Origin: an uncultured Lachnospiraceae bacterium
GTDB lineage: Bacteria > Bacillota > Clostridia > Lachnospirales > Lachnospiraceae
Length of the DNA stretch: 64,000 nt
NCBI GenBank assembly: GCA_902779355.1
Contig: CACZBF010000006.1
Span: forward strand, 62,001 to 126,000
Direction: 5' to 3'
The notes beneath the pieces are model-generated. The model made no database searches. It worked only from the letters and a program-made list of their open reading frames with translations, and had not been told where the DNA came from. Shown piece by piece: positions 27,200 through 36,166 of this stretch. The first letter of the stretch is position 1, and every line of letters begins with the position of its first letter. Made by a program: the position numbers and the translations under genes.

Positions 27200-28333
27200 T
27201 TATGCTAAGGATTCCAAAAATGCCTTGACTATTTTTTGATTCTCTTTCCAGGAAAATCTTTGCGCAAAGTCATAAGCCGACTGTCGTTTTTCGCTATATT
27301 CTGCTTCATTTTGCATACAATTAAGCATCAAACGAGCCAACTCTTCCGATGTGTTTTCTTTGCAAAGATATCCGGCCTTTCCATAATTGACAGCATCCCG
27401 GCATCCAGGGCTGTCATATACGATGCTGGGCGTGCCTAATGCAGCTGCTTCGGTGACAATAATACCCCACCCTTCCCGCAGAGAAGGAAACAGAAGTGCA
27501 TAGGAATCTCTCATCCATTGATACTTTTCCTCGCCGCTCACAAAACCATGCAATACCACGTCACAATCTTCGCTGACACCATACGAAAAACCATATTCCT
27601 GCGCTAGTGGCGCAATCATATCGCGTATCACATCTTCGTCCTTTTTGCCGAGGATATGAAGTTTCACTTTGCCACAATATGCCTTGACCATGCCCAACGC
27701 CTTGATTGCCGCATCAATTCCTTTGTATTTCGAATACCTGCCTGCATAAAGGAATGTATGAGGCAATTTTAGACTAACGGGCGGCAATGGTAATCCCAAT
27801 ATTTCCTCATTAGCAGCATTCGGCACAATCACAATACGTTCTTTTTGAAATCCCACTTTCAACAAATCATCCCTTGTTGATTCAGAAACTGTAATTGTCC
27901 AATCAAACCGCTGAAGTCTGAGCATGGCATTTTCTGTATGCTTTCCAATCCAACTAAGCGGAAATTTCATGTTAATATCCCATATTTCTTTGGTTAGCTG
28001 GTGTATATAAAAAATCCTCTTCTTCTGGGGAACCCAGAACCTTGTAAAAAAACGGTGTGTATTGCATTGATCCACCACATAATCGATCTCATTTTTATGT
28101 TGATGGTAGTACTTTCGCGCTTTTTTGATAACGGACGCTATCCCCCCCTGACGAAGATAAGTAATCCCATCAATTTCTTCTTCAGTGGGTAAACTCTCAT
28201 ACACCGGTGCAAAGTGGATCACGCGGCATCCCTCCTGTAAGAAACACCGCATCAACCCATGCGTATGTACTTCTGCTCCGCCGCTTTTGGGGGAACGAAT
28301 GTCTCTCCATGACAAAAACAGGAACGTCTTCAT
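27200..28333 (-). CDS. GT4-family glycosyltransferase
   Basis: 377 residues, GT-B fold without membrane helices. The N-domain begins FLFLSWRDIRSPKSGGAEVH, the loop that contacts the acceptor. The C-domain has HTFLYAGRYSKYKGIDAAIKAL, LHILGKKDED, VVLHGFVSGEEKYQWM and ALLFPSLREGWGIIVTEAAALGTP, the E-x7-E motif of GT4. It is a retaining transferase using a nucleotide sugar in the cytoplasm. A run of seven G lies at 28142-28148 in YLRQGGI. The donor is unknown. Confidence 0.9.
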   Translation of the reverse strand: MKTFLFLSWRDIRSPKSGGAEVHTHGLMRCFLQEGCRVIHFAPVYESLPTEEEIDGITYLRQGGIASVIKKARKYYHQHKNEIDYVVDQCNTHRFFTRFWVPQKKRIFYIHQLTKEIWDINMKFPLSWIGKHTENAMLRLQRFDWTITVSESTRDDLLKVGFQKERIVIVPNAANEEILGLPLPPVSLKLPHTFLYAGRYSKYKGIDAAIKALGMVKAYCGKVKLHILGKKDEDVIRDMIAPLAQEYGFSYGVSEDCDVVLHGFVSGEEKYQWMRDSYALLFPSLREGWGIIVTEAAALGTPSIVYDSPGCRDAVNYGKAGYLCKENTSEELARLMLNCMQNEAEYSEKRQSAYDFAQRFSWKENQKIVKAFLESLA

Positions 28334-28394
28334 TTTAATATGCTCCTAAAACCACCTTGGTTTCAGTAATGTCTTCTTTTCAATTCGAGATCTA

Positions 28395-29279
28395 CTACAC
28401 CAGTGCATACAAGATCGTCTCCGTTGTTCCCATCGTATGTGCTCTCACATATAGTTTATATTCCGGCACAAGATCATGAATATACTCAGGAATTCTAATC
28501 ATATCATCATCTCTGTGATAGATACTTATCGCAAGTTTTGGGCGATACTTTTTTATCGTATCAGCTGCTCCGTGAAGCGCCTCCCACTCTGCTCCCTCAA
28601 TGTCCATCTTGATAAAGTCACATTTGCCGCCGTTCAGCACTTTGTCTATTGTAGTGCATGACACCTCAATTTCGTCTGAAGTATGTTCTCCCTCTACTAC
28701 ATGACTGCTTCCGCTTTTTTTCTGTTCGCTGAATCGAAGGATTCCTTCATGGTCAGAACTGGCGGCCCTTACAATATGCAGATTTATGATCGTCTGTTTC
28801 CTTTTTTCAAGTTCTGCAATATTCTTTCGATCTGGTTCAAAGGCAAAGATCTTAGAGTAATCTTTCACCCTTTTTGCAAATGCATCATCTATGTCTCCGT
28901 TAAAAGCTCCGCAATCCACAAAGACTTCGCCACCAGACCATCTTTCTGAAAAAGCAGGTATATCAATGGGAAAATACTGATCAAAATAGTTGTACTTTGG
29001 GATATCCTTTTTTTCATAGGACTGTCTTAAATTGATCAATTTTGTATAAGTGTCTTTCGACTTTTCATCCGCAAGAAATTCACATACTTTTTCCGCCCGA
29101 TATCCGTTCTTTTCGTAATACTCTCTTGCGTCTGTAACAAACTCAGGGGGAGGTGATATCTTTCTTATCTTTCTCATGTACATGATGTTATACGGATAGT
29201 ACAACCTCATACCTATCATCACCCTGCGAACAATCTCATTGAATCGTTTATTAGCATATAAAAATTCAACAATATCCAT
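28395..29279 (-). CDS. FkbM-family methyltransferase
   Basis: 294 residues. VFVDCGAFNGDIDDAFAKR (motif I), IFAFEPDRKNIAELEKR (motif II), ISYTTIDKVL-like VSCTTIDKVLNG, and DFIKMDIEGAEWEALHGAA are the standard FkbM blocks, followed by RPKLAISIYHRDDD. FkbM enzymes O-methylate sugars or polyketides. Residues 1-105 are helical and precede the SAM domain. It lies six bases downstream of the GtrB-like stop at 29285. The methylated position is unknown. Confidence 0.9.
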   Translation of the reverse strand: MDIVEFLYANKRFNEIVRRVMIGMRLYYPYNIMYMRKIRKISPPPEFVTDAREYYEKNGYRAEKVCEFLADEKSKDTYTKLINLRQSYEKKDIPKYNYFDQYFPIDIPAFSERWSGGEVFVDCGAFNGDIDDAFAKRVKDYSKIFAFEPDRKNIAELEKRKQTIINLHIVRAASSDHEGILRFSEQKKSGSSHVVEGEHTSDEIEVSCTTIDKVLNGGKCDFIKMDIEGAEWEALHGAADTIKKYRPKLAISIYHRDDDMIRIPEYIHDLVPEYKLYVRAHTMGTTETILYALV

Positions 29280-29284
29280 GATGA

Positions 29285-30247
29285 TTATTCCCTTTTCTGA
29301 TTATTCAAATTGTCTTCCTTTGAAACATAAATAGGTCGATGCTTTATCTCTGCATATATCTTCGCAAGATATTCACCAATTACTCCAAGCAGCGCTATCA
29401 AGACTCCTCCAAGAAAAAGAATCAGTAGAATGATTGTAGTTGTATCCTCCCATGGTCTGCTATGAAGTACATGTACCTGTATTAAAACACGAATCGCATA
29501 GATAAATGCTACCACTACTGTGGCAACTCCAATAAATACGGCTACCCGAAGCGGAGCTGTCGCAAATGAAAAATATCCTTTCCATGCATACCGCACCAAT
29601 CCCAAAAAAGACCACTTGCTTTTCCCTGCATGACGTGGCACATTTTCATATTCAATCCATTTTGTTTCATATCCTGCCCATGAAAAAATCCCCTTGATAA
29701 ACCGTTCCCTCTCCGGAAAAGAGACAACCGCATCAGCTACACATTTCTTCATGGCACGAAAATCTGATCCGCCGGGCACCAGATTCATCGCGGTCAGACG
29801 GTTGATTACCCCATAAAAAGCTTTCGAAAAGAGACTGCGAAACATCGGTTCTCCTTTTCGGCTAACCCGTCTCGCACCGCAAACATCATATCCTTCTGCA
29901 AGCCCTTGCAGCATCTCGGGGATCAAGGTGGGAGGATGTTGAAGATCCGCATCCATAAGGATGATAATGTCTCCTTGACAATTATCGAATCCAGCGTAAA
30001 TAGCTGCTTCCTTTCCAAAATTCCTCGAAAAAGAGATATATCGGAGCTTCTCGTCCCCATATATTTCAGCAAGTTTTCTAATTTCGGAAAGTGTCCTATC
30101 GGAGCTTCCGTCATTCACAAAAAGAATTGAGAAATCATATCCTTCAATTTCCTTAAAAACCCGATCTATTTCATCATAGAGTGGTCTTATGCACTCTTGC
30201 TCATTGTAGCAGGGCACCACCATCTCGACATGCTGCATAATGGTCAT
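29285..30247 (-). CDS. GtrB-like bactoprenol glucosyltransferase (GT2)
   Basis: 320 residues (Met4, MQHVEMVVPCYNEQE, is an alternative start). It has LFVNDGSSDRTLSEI, FSRNFGKEAAIYAGF, ILMDADLQHPPTLIPEML and RRVSRKGEPMFRSLFSKAFY, then PGGSDFRAMKK and GKSKWSFLGLVRYAWKGYFSFATAPLR. All are hallmarks of phage-type GtrB, which makes undecaprenyl-phosphate glucose. Two helices at about 232-254 and 268-292 follow. The best partner is the GtrII-like protein at 25554. Of the four such GT2s in the window this is the closest to the GtrB archetype. Confidence 0.92.
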   Translation of the reverse strand: MTIMQHVEMVVPCYNEQECIRPLYDEIDRVFKEIEGYDFSILFVNDGSSDRTLSEIRKLAEIYGDEKLRYISFSRNFGKEAAIYAGFDNCQGDIIILMDADLQHPPTLIPEMLQGLAEGYDVCGARRVSRKGEPMFRSLFSKAFYGVINRLTAMNLVPGGSDFRAMKKCVADAVVSFPERERFIKGIFSWAGYETKWIEYENVPRHAGKSKWSFLGLVRYAWKGYFSFATAPLRVAVFIGVATVVVAFIYAIRVLIQVHVLHSRPWEDTTTIILLILFLGGVLIALLGVIGEYLAKIYAEIKHRPIYVSKEDNLNNQKRE

Positions 30248-30257
30248 CTGTGTTTTC

Positions 30258-31130
30258 TCACCTAATCATCGTTCGTAATGCAATATCATTGTAGAATGCA
30301 GAACTGTATTTTCTGAATGTGCTTCCATTATATGACCCCCGAAAGAACAAGGTGCACTCCATGTCAGTATTTTCATACATCTGCTTTGCAATTTTACCAC
30401 TTTTTGTACGTGTATAGCACTTATTCCTTATTAAACTATAATAATTAGTCGGAATCACTTTATCTCTTGAGAATACAAATTCAACATAACCCTTCTCATG
30501 CTTTTCCATATTTGCTTTTCCATAAAAAATTCTATTTTTATTGTAATGCACATCCCTCAAATTGTTTATATCAACAAATAATTCCCCTAGAGGTATTATT
30601 TCCCGATCTATTTCAACCAATAGATGATCATATTTATTTTCAACAAACAGGTCCACATACGTCTCAATAGAATAGCAATGAGTCTTGCTTGATATATGCC
30701 TCTTTTCCCCTCCACTATGATTTCGGGTTTTATTTCTATGTGAGACATTATTTCTTGATCTACCCGATATACCATCAACGTCATAATAACCTTTTGGAGG
30801 ATTTTTAGTCATTTTCAAAATAAGTTGCCCTCGTCGTACATCACGAAGCACACTGTCTTTTTCGGCCTCTAATGCATTATTTGACCTTTCATTTCCCATT
30901 GGTGTAATCTCTGAACAATTCTCTCGATGTAATTGTTTTCTATTCTGAGGCGTATAATATACCCTCCTTGCATCTTCCCTTCCCCAATTTGTACACGTTA
31001 GTCTAATGTGACATCCACAGCATTCGAAATCCCTCGGATCCGTCAGATCACCACTAAGAGAGAGTTCATGCGCTTTTATGGCAGAATAAGGTCCCGCTCC
31101 CGTACTATAAACAAATGCGTTTTCAGACAT
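30258..31130 (-). CDS. Unknown basic protein with N-terminal Cys/His (CoiA-like) metal site
   Basis: 290 residues, not recognised as a whole. The N-terminal 75 residues have DFECCGCHIRLTC (C37 and C40) and QLHRENCSE (H68, C72), a C-x2-C then H-x3-C layout like the zinc-binding start of CoiA-type proteins. The rest is polar and basic with no membrane helix and ends in a strand-rich segment. It stands 10 bases upstream of the GtrB-like gene but is out of place among glycosyltransferases. A degenerate copy of the element shared by the two genes at 52343 and 54178 precedes its ATG. A nucleic-acid or defence role is a guess. Confidence 0.6.
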   Translation of the reverse strand: MSENAFVYSTGAGPYSAIKAHELSLSGDLTDPRDFECCGCHIRLTCTNWGREDARRVYYTPQNRKQLHRENCSEITPMGNERSNNALEAEKDSVLRDVRRGQLILKMTKNPPKGYYDVDGISGRSRNNVSHRNKTRNHSGGEKRHISSKTHCYSIETYVDLFVENKYDHLLVEIDREIIPLGELFVDINNLRDVHYNKNRIFYGKANMEKHEKGYVEFVFSRDKVIPTNYYSLIRNKCYTRTKSGKIAKQMYENTDMECTLFFRGSYNGSTFRKYSSAFYNDIALRTMIR

Positions 31131-31140
31131 ATCTCGCTAT

Positions 31141-31158
31141 CATAATCTACTTATCACT
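31141..31158 (-). promoter_or_regulatory. Degenerate third copy of the GATAAT-type upstream element
   Basis: On the minus strand AGTGATAAGTAGATTATG lies 10 bases before the ATG at 31130. It matches the element at 54199-54215 (with its flank, AGTGATAATAGTAGATTATC) except for a missing TA and a final G for C. Orientation relative to the gene is the same. The function is inferred. Confidence 0.5.
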
Positions 31159-31168
31159 GACAAATAGA

Positions 31169-31291
31169 CTATTGCTCCTTTTCAATCATTTTTTTATACT
31201 CAACTATTGTGTTAGCAGAAAATCTATCAGTTTTTCTGTTTACTGATACACTCGCACCATCATATTTCACCCCAAACCTCTTTCTTATCAG
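31169..31291 (-). pseudogene. C-terminal remnant of an unidentified gene
   Basis: A 40-codon minus-strand frame between an in-frame stop at 31292 and the stop at 31169 reads like real protein (RFGVKYDGASVSVNRKTD, then NTIVEYKKMIEKEQ) but has no usable start. It fills most of the gap between the GT4 gene and the unknown gene at 30258. It is most simply the tail of a gene truncated when the AT-rich block below 31 kb was joined to the GC-richer block above. I could not name the parent family. Confidence 0.45.
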
Positions 31292-31350
31292 TCACCGTTT
31301 GCATATTACTTTTCCATGTAAGTAGGTTATATATAGAGTTTTTGTACATT

Positions 31351-32514
31351 TCAAGAATTCACAATGTCCCACATACGTTTCGCGCTCTCACACCATGTAT
31401 AAGGACGATAGAGAAGTAGATGTTTCTTTAGTTTTTGATACTGTTGTTCATTTGCCAACAATTCCAATACCTTTTCGATAAATGAAGCAGTATTCGAAAC
31501 CTTAAAATACGTACAATCATTCCTCCCCACTTCCCGCAACACCGGGATGTCACTGGCAAGCACCGGTGTCCCGTGCAAAAACGCCTCTATGATCGGCAGC
31601 CCGAATCCCTCATCCAAACTTGGTAATGCAACGGCATAAGCATTTTCATATAACCAGGCGATCTCATCATCGTTGCCATCCGGGATATGATAAAACTGTT
31701 TCCCTTGTTGCGGGTGCGATTGGATCCGTTCCGCAAAGTCTGCCATATTCCATCCAATACGTCCCGCAAAGACCAGATTCACGCCCTGTTCAAAAAGCGT
31801 TTGATCAAATGCGTTCAACACATAGGCATGGTTCTTTCGCGGTTCGATGGTTCCTACCATGAGAATGTATTTCCCTTTTTCCGGGATCTTTCGGATTTTT
31901 TCACGGACAGCGTTCCTGTCCCGCACCGCATCCTTTTTTTCGGAAAAATCACACCCCAATGGCACCACTGCTGTCTCAGGCATAGGAGAACCGGTTTCTT
32001 CCGTTAATACTCTCATCGCATCAATGGTAGCCTGCGCATTGGCAATCATCAGATCTGCATTGGTCAAATGCGCGCCCAAATATTCCAGAAAAGATAAGAC
32101 CGTATATGCATGGCAGTATTCCGGATGCATCACCGGGATGATGTCATAGATCTGTACGACAATCTTGACGCCCTGCACCTTCAACTGTGGCAGAAGCCAG
32201 CTTCTCTTCAGCGGGCTGATCCATGCACTGTCCAGATCAAAGAAGACATCTCCTTCCGAAAAATCCTCGATCTTCTTACTCTCCGTATAATGCAGCCACC
32301 GCTTTTTCATCTGCTTTGCGTTTCCGGCGGCGGAAAGAAACCATTTCGCATCAAGGATCCGGTATTCTTTTCTCGGATAATCAAATGTCATGATGCTGGC
32401 GAAATCCGGAATTGTCTGTACCCATTCTTTCAGGATCTCAATGACCACCCGTTGAATGCCGGAGATATAGGGAAGCCTCACCATTTCAGATATATCAATA
32501 AAGACCTTTTTCAT
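31351..32514 (-). CDS. GT4-family glycosyltransferase
   Basis: About 387 residues from ATG 32514 (MKKVFIDISEMVRLPYISGIQRV), which overlaps the upstream stop by ATGA. A longer frame to 32595 reads only through the preceding gene. Features are the N-terminal SGIQRVV acceptor loop, YILMVGTIEPRKNHAYVLNAF, VFAGRIGWNM, and AVALPSLDEGFGLPIIEAFLHGTP (E-x7-E). WbpY/WbdB-like mannosyl- or rhamnosyltransferases have the same VGTIEPRKN strand. It ends the ABC-exporter operon segment. With two more GT4s at 37196 and 38416 it likely builds the backbone exported by the ABC transporter. Confidence 0.9.
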   Translation of the reverse strand: MKKVFIDISEMVRLPYISGIQRVVIEILKEWVQTIPDFASIMTFDYPRKEYRILDAKWFLSAAGNAKQMKKRWLHYTESKKIEDFSEGDVFFDLDSAWISPLKRSWLLPQLKVQGVKIVVQIYDIIPVMHPEYCHAYTVLSFLEYLGAHLTNADLMIANAQATIDAMRVLTEETGSPMPETAVVPLGCDFSEKKDAVRDRNAVREKIRKIPEKGKYILMVGTIEPRKNHAYVLNAFDQTLFEQGVNLVFAGRIGWNMADFAERIQSHPQQGKQFYHIPDGNDDEIAWLYENAYAVALPSLDEGFGLPIIEAFLHGTPVLASDIPVLREVGRNDCTYFKVSNTASFIEKVLELLANEQQYQKLKKHLLLYRPYTWCESAKRMWDIVNS

Positions 32515-32990
32515 ATAGCTTCCCTGCCAAGCATCCTGCGTATTGTATTCGTAAAAGAGATCGGCAAGCGACTCCAGATCTGCCATACCGTCCAATAGTA
32601 AGCTACACAGCGAAGTCTTCCCAATCCGGAATATCGGAAATGCTGTAAATATCTCCTTGTATCCCCTTCCATCTTCCCCCGATCTCCGTTCTTCCAGCGG
32701 ATCGCATAGGCCTCCGAAAGTCCATAAAGTCGAAAGAAAAAAACACGGCGCACCATCTCATTTCCTTCTTTTTGATATCGCTCTATGGTTGCTTGATATC
32801 CGCTATTTGCACGGCGATTCGGGAAACAATTGAGACAACGAAGGCACATATCTTCCAGCAAAGATTCCGAATCCGGATCAAACTCTTCTTCCGTGATCAC
32901 AAAAGGATCTTTTCCCACACGCTGCAGGAAGGTCTGCTTCGAAAATAAGCCCTTTCCTGCTTTTTCATAGAGATATTCATAAATGTCCAT
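32511..32990 (-). CDS. Small unknown protein coupled to the ABC exporter ATPase
   Basis: 159 residues, not recognised. It starts MDIYEYLYEKAGKGLFSK, has two close cysteines (CLRCLNCF, about 49-56) and an aromatic, basic C-terminal half (RRVFFFRLYGLSEAYAIRW, CVAYYWTVWQIWSRL). No clear membrane helix or signal peptide. Its ATG shares one base with the ATPase stop and its stop overlaps the GT4 start, so it is made in step with both. A role in chain termination or export coupling is possible from position only. Confidence 0.65.
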   Translation of the reverse strand: MDIYEYLYEKAGKGLFSKQTFLQRVGKDPFVITEEEFDPDSESLLEDMCLRCLNCFPNRRANSGYQATIERYQKEGNEMVRRVFFFRLYGLSEAYAIRWKNGDRGKMEGDTRRYLQHFRYSGLGRLRCVAYYWTVWQIWSRLPISFTNTIRRMLGREAI

Positions 32991-34249
32991 CAGAGTGCCA
33001 CCTTTACCATGTTTTGTCCGGCTTGATCAAACCAGAAAAGACGCTCCGCCACCAGAGAGATCGTCAGCTGGTATTCTTTTCCCTCCGCACAGACATTGGT
33101 GGGGTCGATCCGGAATTCCAATGTCTCGGACTCTCCTTCTCCGATAAAACCATTGAGATCTGTCCTGCGTCCGTCAATCAGCATATTTCCAAAGGCATCC
33201 TCGATCCGATAACTTAGAAAGATGGGATACCTCCGCCGGGAGGTGAGCAGTTCCGTACCGAGATTATGAATGGTAACCGGAAAAGCAAAGCCATCGGTTT
33301 TCAACTTATCTCTATTGATCTGCTTTTCATCGAGCTCCAATTCTATATGGCATGCATCGAGCTGCGGCTGCGCAAAATAGGCCGCTGTTCCACTCTCGAT
33401 ACGAGCCAGTAACGCCTCCCGGTCCTCCGGAATCTTTTCAAAGGCATCTTCCGTTATCGCCTGCAGGTCACCTGCTTCTCCCTTGGCGCTTGTTTCCTTC
33501 TTTCCGGATATCTTTGCCAGGGCCTGTCCCATATAGGCTTCCGTCACTTTTGCGGTCTCTCCCTCCATCCGGATCTTTCCCTGATCGATCCAGATGCAGC
33601 GGTCACAGAAATCTTCGATCTGCTCCCTGGAATGTGAGACGATCAGGATTGTAGCACCGGACTCATGGATTTCTTTCAGCCTTGCAAAGCACTTTTCCTG
33701 AAAGGCCGCATCTCCCACTGCCAGAATCTCATCAATCAACAGAATATCCGCATCTACGTTGATGGCTACAGAAAAGGCCAACCGCATATACATTCCGGAA
33801 GAATAGGTACGAACCGGATTATCGATAAAAGGCTCCAGCTCGGAAAAAGCAATGATGTCCGGCATTCTCCGCTCGATCTCTTTTCTGCCGAGACCAAAGA
33901 TTGCTGCATTGATATAGATATTTTCCCGCCCACTCATATCAGGATGGAAACCCGCGCCAAGCTCAATGAGGCAGGAGATTCTGCCCGTCAATGCGATGTT
34001 TCCGGAGTCAGGATAAATGATCTTGGAGAGGAGCTTTAAGGTCGTACTCTTTCCACAACCGTTATAACCGATCAATCCGACAGTTTCGCCCTTTTTGATC
34101 TCAAAAGAAACACCTTCCAAAACCTGGCGTTTTTCATAGCGGTTCCGTCTCCAAAAGAGCAGACGCTCCTTCAGCTGCGTCCCTTTGTCCTGATAGACCT
34201 TAAACATCTTGTATAGATCTTTTACTTCGATGGCGTTTTCCGGTTTCAT
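32990..34249 (-). CDS. Wzt/TagH-like polysaccharide ABC transporter ATPase with C-terminal glycan domain
   Basis: 419 residues. The nucleotide-binding domain has Walker A GYNGCGKST (61-69), the signature YSSGMYMRLA (149-158) and Walker B ILLIDE (169-174) followed by the AVGD loop typical of the Wzt/TagH group. Residues from about 285 on form a strand-rich extension (HIELELDEKQIN, SYRIEDAFGNMLIDGRRTD) like the Wzt C-terminal carbohydrate-binding domain, which recognises a completed or capped chain. With the permease it exports lipid-linked polymer. Its ATG shares one base with the permease stop. Confidence 0.94.
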   Translation of the reverse strand: MKPENAIEVKDLYKMFKVYQDKGTQLKERLLFWRRNRYEKRQVLEGVSFEIKKGETVGLIGYNGCGKSTTLKLLSKIIYPDSGNIALTGRISCLIELGAGFHPDMSGRENIYINAAIFGLGRKEIERRMPDIIAFSELEPFIDNPVRTYSSGMYMRLAFSVAINVDADILLIDEILAVGDAAFQEKCFARLKEIHESGATILIVSHSREQIEDFCDRCIWIDQGKIRMEGETAKVTEAYMGQALAKISGKKETSAKGEAGDLQAITEDAFEKIPEDREALLARIESGTAAYFAQPQLDACHIELELDEKQINRDKLKTDGFAFPVTIHNLGTELLTSRRRYPIFLSYRIEDAFGNMLIDGRRTDLNGFIGEGESETLEFRIDPTNVCAEGKEYQLTISLVAERLFWFDQAGQNMVKVAL

Positions 34250-35043
34250 CAGAACTCCTCCGCAAAGCCGCGCTGCATCCGCCCAAAGGTAAACCAGCCG
34301 ATCAGGAATACAATAATCCCCAGTACCAATGCAGATGTCAATGTCGTGAGATCCGGGATCTGCTTATAATAAAGAATCTGCCGATAGGCGTTGATCATCG
34401 GCGTCGCCGGATTCAGATTCCAGATGGTCATCAGGTTCGGGTGATTCTTTAACGCACCCTCCACCATATCCTGGGAATACATCACCGGCGTCAGAAACTG
34501 CCACGCCATGGCAAGGATCGTGAAAATATAACGCAGATCGATAAAGTAGACACTGAGGGCGGACGTAAGAAACGTAATGCCCAGCACTAGCAAATACTCC
34601 ACCGCCATCAGCGGAATCAGGTAGAGCAATGCCACCGGATTCAAACCGTACCCTGTCACCAAAAGCACCGCAAATACCACGAGAAACGTCAGGAGCATAT
34701 TCACGAAAGATGCCGTGGTGAAGGCGATCGGCAGGACATCCCGCGGAAAGTAGATCTTCTTTACCATATCCTTGGACAGGGTCACACAGTTTGCGCCCCC
34801 AATGAGGGCGGAATTCAGAAACAGCCACGGTACCAGCGCTACAAATAAAAAAATATAGTACTTCTCAATCCCGCTCCGCATGATCACAGAAAATACCAGC
34901 GTATACACAAGAAGCTGTAGCAGCGGATTGATAAATGTCCATAAAAAACCTAGTGCAGAGCCCTTATATCTCCCACGGAGTTCTCTCTGCACAAGGCTGA
35001 TGATCATTTCGCGATATTCCCAGATCTCTTTCAGTCGTTTCAT
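34249..35043 (-). CDS. Wzm/TagG-like polysaccharide ABC transporter permease
   Basis: 264 residues, six helices, ABC-2 type. The N-terminal amphipathic segment (YREMIISLVQRELRGRYKGSALGFLWTFINPLLQLLVY region) and the coupling motif RGRYKGS are diagnostic. LNPATPMINAYRQILYY near the C-terminus is the conserved block of the TagG/Wzm/RfbA family. It forms the channel with the Wzt-like ATPase next to it. The gene begins 64 bases after gmd ends. No Wzx or Wzy gene is visible in the window, so this is the only exporter found here. Confidence 0.94.
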   Translation of the reverse strand: MKRLKEIWEYREMIISLVQRELRGRYKGSALGFLWTFINPLLQLLVYTLVFSVIMRSGIEKYYIFLFVALVPWLFLNSALIGGANCVTLSKDMVKKIYFPRDVLPIAFTTASFVNMLLTFLVVFAVLLVTGYGLNPVALLYLIPLMAVEYLLVLGITFLTSALSVYFIDLRYIFTILAMAWQFLTPVMYSQDMVEGALKNHPNLMTIWNLNPATPMINAYRQILYYKQIPDLTTLTSALVLGIIVFLIGWFTFGRMQRGFAEEF

Positions 35044-35107
35044 GAAACTTCGTATTACTCTCTATTCTCACACCACAACAACGCCATTGCTACGTCGTAT
35101 CGGCACA

Positions 35108-36154
35108 TCACTTCTGCAGTGCTGCTTCTCTCTTTGCCAGCGCCAGATCATGTTCCGCCATGATTCTCACCAACTCTTCGTAGCTGGTTTTCTGTGGATT
35201 CCATCCCAGTTTCGTCTTCGCTTTCGTTGGATCCCCCCAGAGATCCACCACGTCCGTCGGACGATAGAAATCAGGACTGACTTCCACGATCACTTTTCCG
35301 GAGGCTTTATCAATGCCCTTTTCTTCAACGCCTTTCCCCTGCCATTCCAGGGTGATCCCGTCGTGTTCAAACGCCAGTGTGGTGAATTCCCGCACGGTAT
35401 GCTGTACGCCGGTTGCGATGACATAATCATCCGGCTGTTCCTGCTGCAGGATCAGCCACATGCATTCCACATAATCCTTTGCATATCCCCAGTCACGCTT
35501 GCTGTCGAGGTTTCCAAGGAAAAGTTTCTCCTGTAACCCGCAGGCAATACGACCTGCCGCCAGAGTGATCTTTCTGGTCACAAAGGTTTCTCCTCTGCGC
35601 TCGGACTCGTGATTAAATAAAATTCCGTTTGCCGCGAACTGTCCATAGGCATCCCGGTATTCCCGGATCATCCAGAAGCCGTACTGCTTTGCGACAGCAT
35701 AGGGACTGAAGGGATGGAAAGGCGTATTCTCATTCTGCGGCACTTCCTCTACCTGACCATACAGTTCTGAGGTCGATGCCTGATAGATCTTTGTTTTCTT
35801 GTCCAGGCCAAGATTATGTATCGCATCCAGAATACGCAATACACCCAGCGCATCCACATCTCCGGTATAGATTGGCACATCAAAGCTATTCTGTACATGG
35901 GACTGCGCTGCCAGATTATAGATCTCATCCGGTTGAACTTCCGCAATGATCCGATACAGAGAATTTCCGTCCGCCATATCGCCGTCATGCAGACGGATAC
36001 GGCTCTCTGCGATCAAATGATCGATCCTTGCCGTATTGGAAATCGAAATCCTTCTGGTAATACCGTGTACCTCATATCCTTTTTCCAGCAGAAACTCCGC
36101 CAGATAACTGCCATCCTGGCCGGTGATACCGGTGATCAATGCTTTTTTTGACAT
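35108..36154 (-). CDS. gmd: GDP-mannose 4,6-dehydratase
   Basis: 348 residues, full length. The NADP site is [31 protein letters not shown]. The catalytic set is Thr128/Glu130 in QASTSELYG with Tyr152 and Lys156 in [29 protein letters not shown] and the [18 protein letters not shown] end are specific to Gmd. It turns GDP-D-mannose into GDP-4-keto-6-deoxy-D-mannose. The next gene encodes a matching reductase, so the pathway product is likely GDP-D-rhamnose (or another 6-deoxy sugar). It starts 12 bases after rmd ends. Confidence 0.96.
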   Translation of the reverse strand: MSKKALITGITGQDGSYLAEFLLEKGYEVHGITRRISISNTARIDHLIAESRIRLHDGDMADGNSLYRIIAEVQPDEIYNLAAQSHVQNSFDVPIYTGDVDALGVLRILDAIHNLGLDKKTKIYQASTSELYGQVEEVPQNENTPFHPFSPYAVAKQYGFWMIREYRDAYGQFAANGILFNHESERRGETFVTRKITLAAGRIACGLQEKLFLGNLDSKRDWGYAKDYVECMWLILQQEQPDDYVIATGVQHTVREFTTLAFEHDGITLEWQGKGVEEKGIDKASGKVIVEVSPDFYRPTDVVDLWGDPTKAKTKLGWNPQKTSYEELVRIMAEHDLALAKREAALQK

Positions 36155-36166
36155 TCCTCTTTTCTC

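Noticed and set aside
32515-32595. Extended start of the GT4 gene at 31351
   Set aside because: The extra 27 codons lie in the preceding coding sequence; MKKVFIDIS at 32514 gives an ATGA overlap and the family's normal N-terminus.
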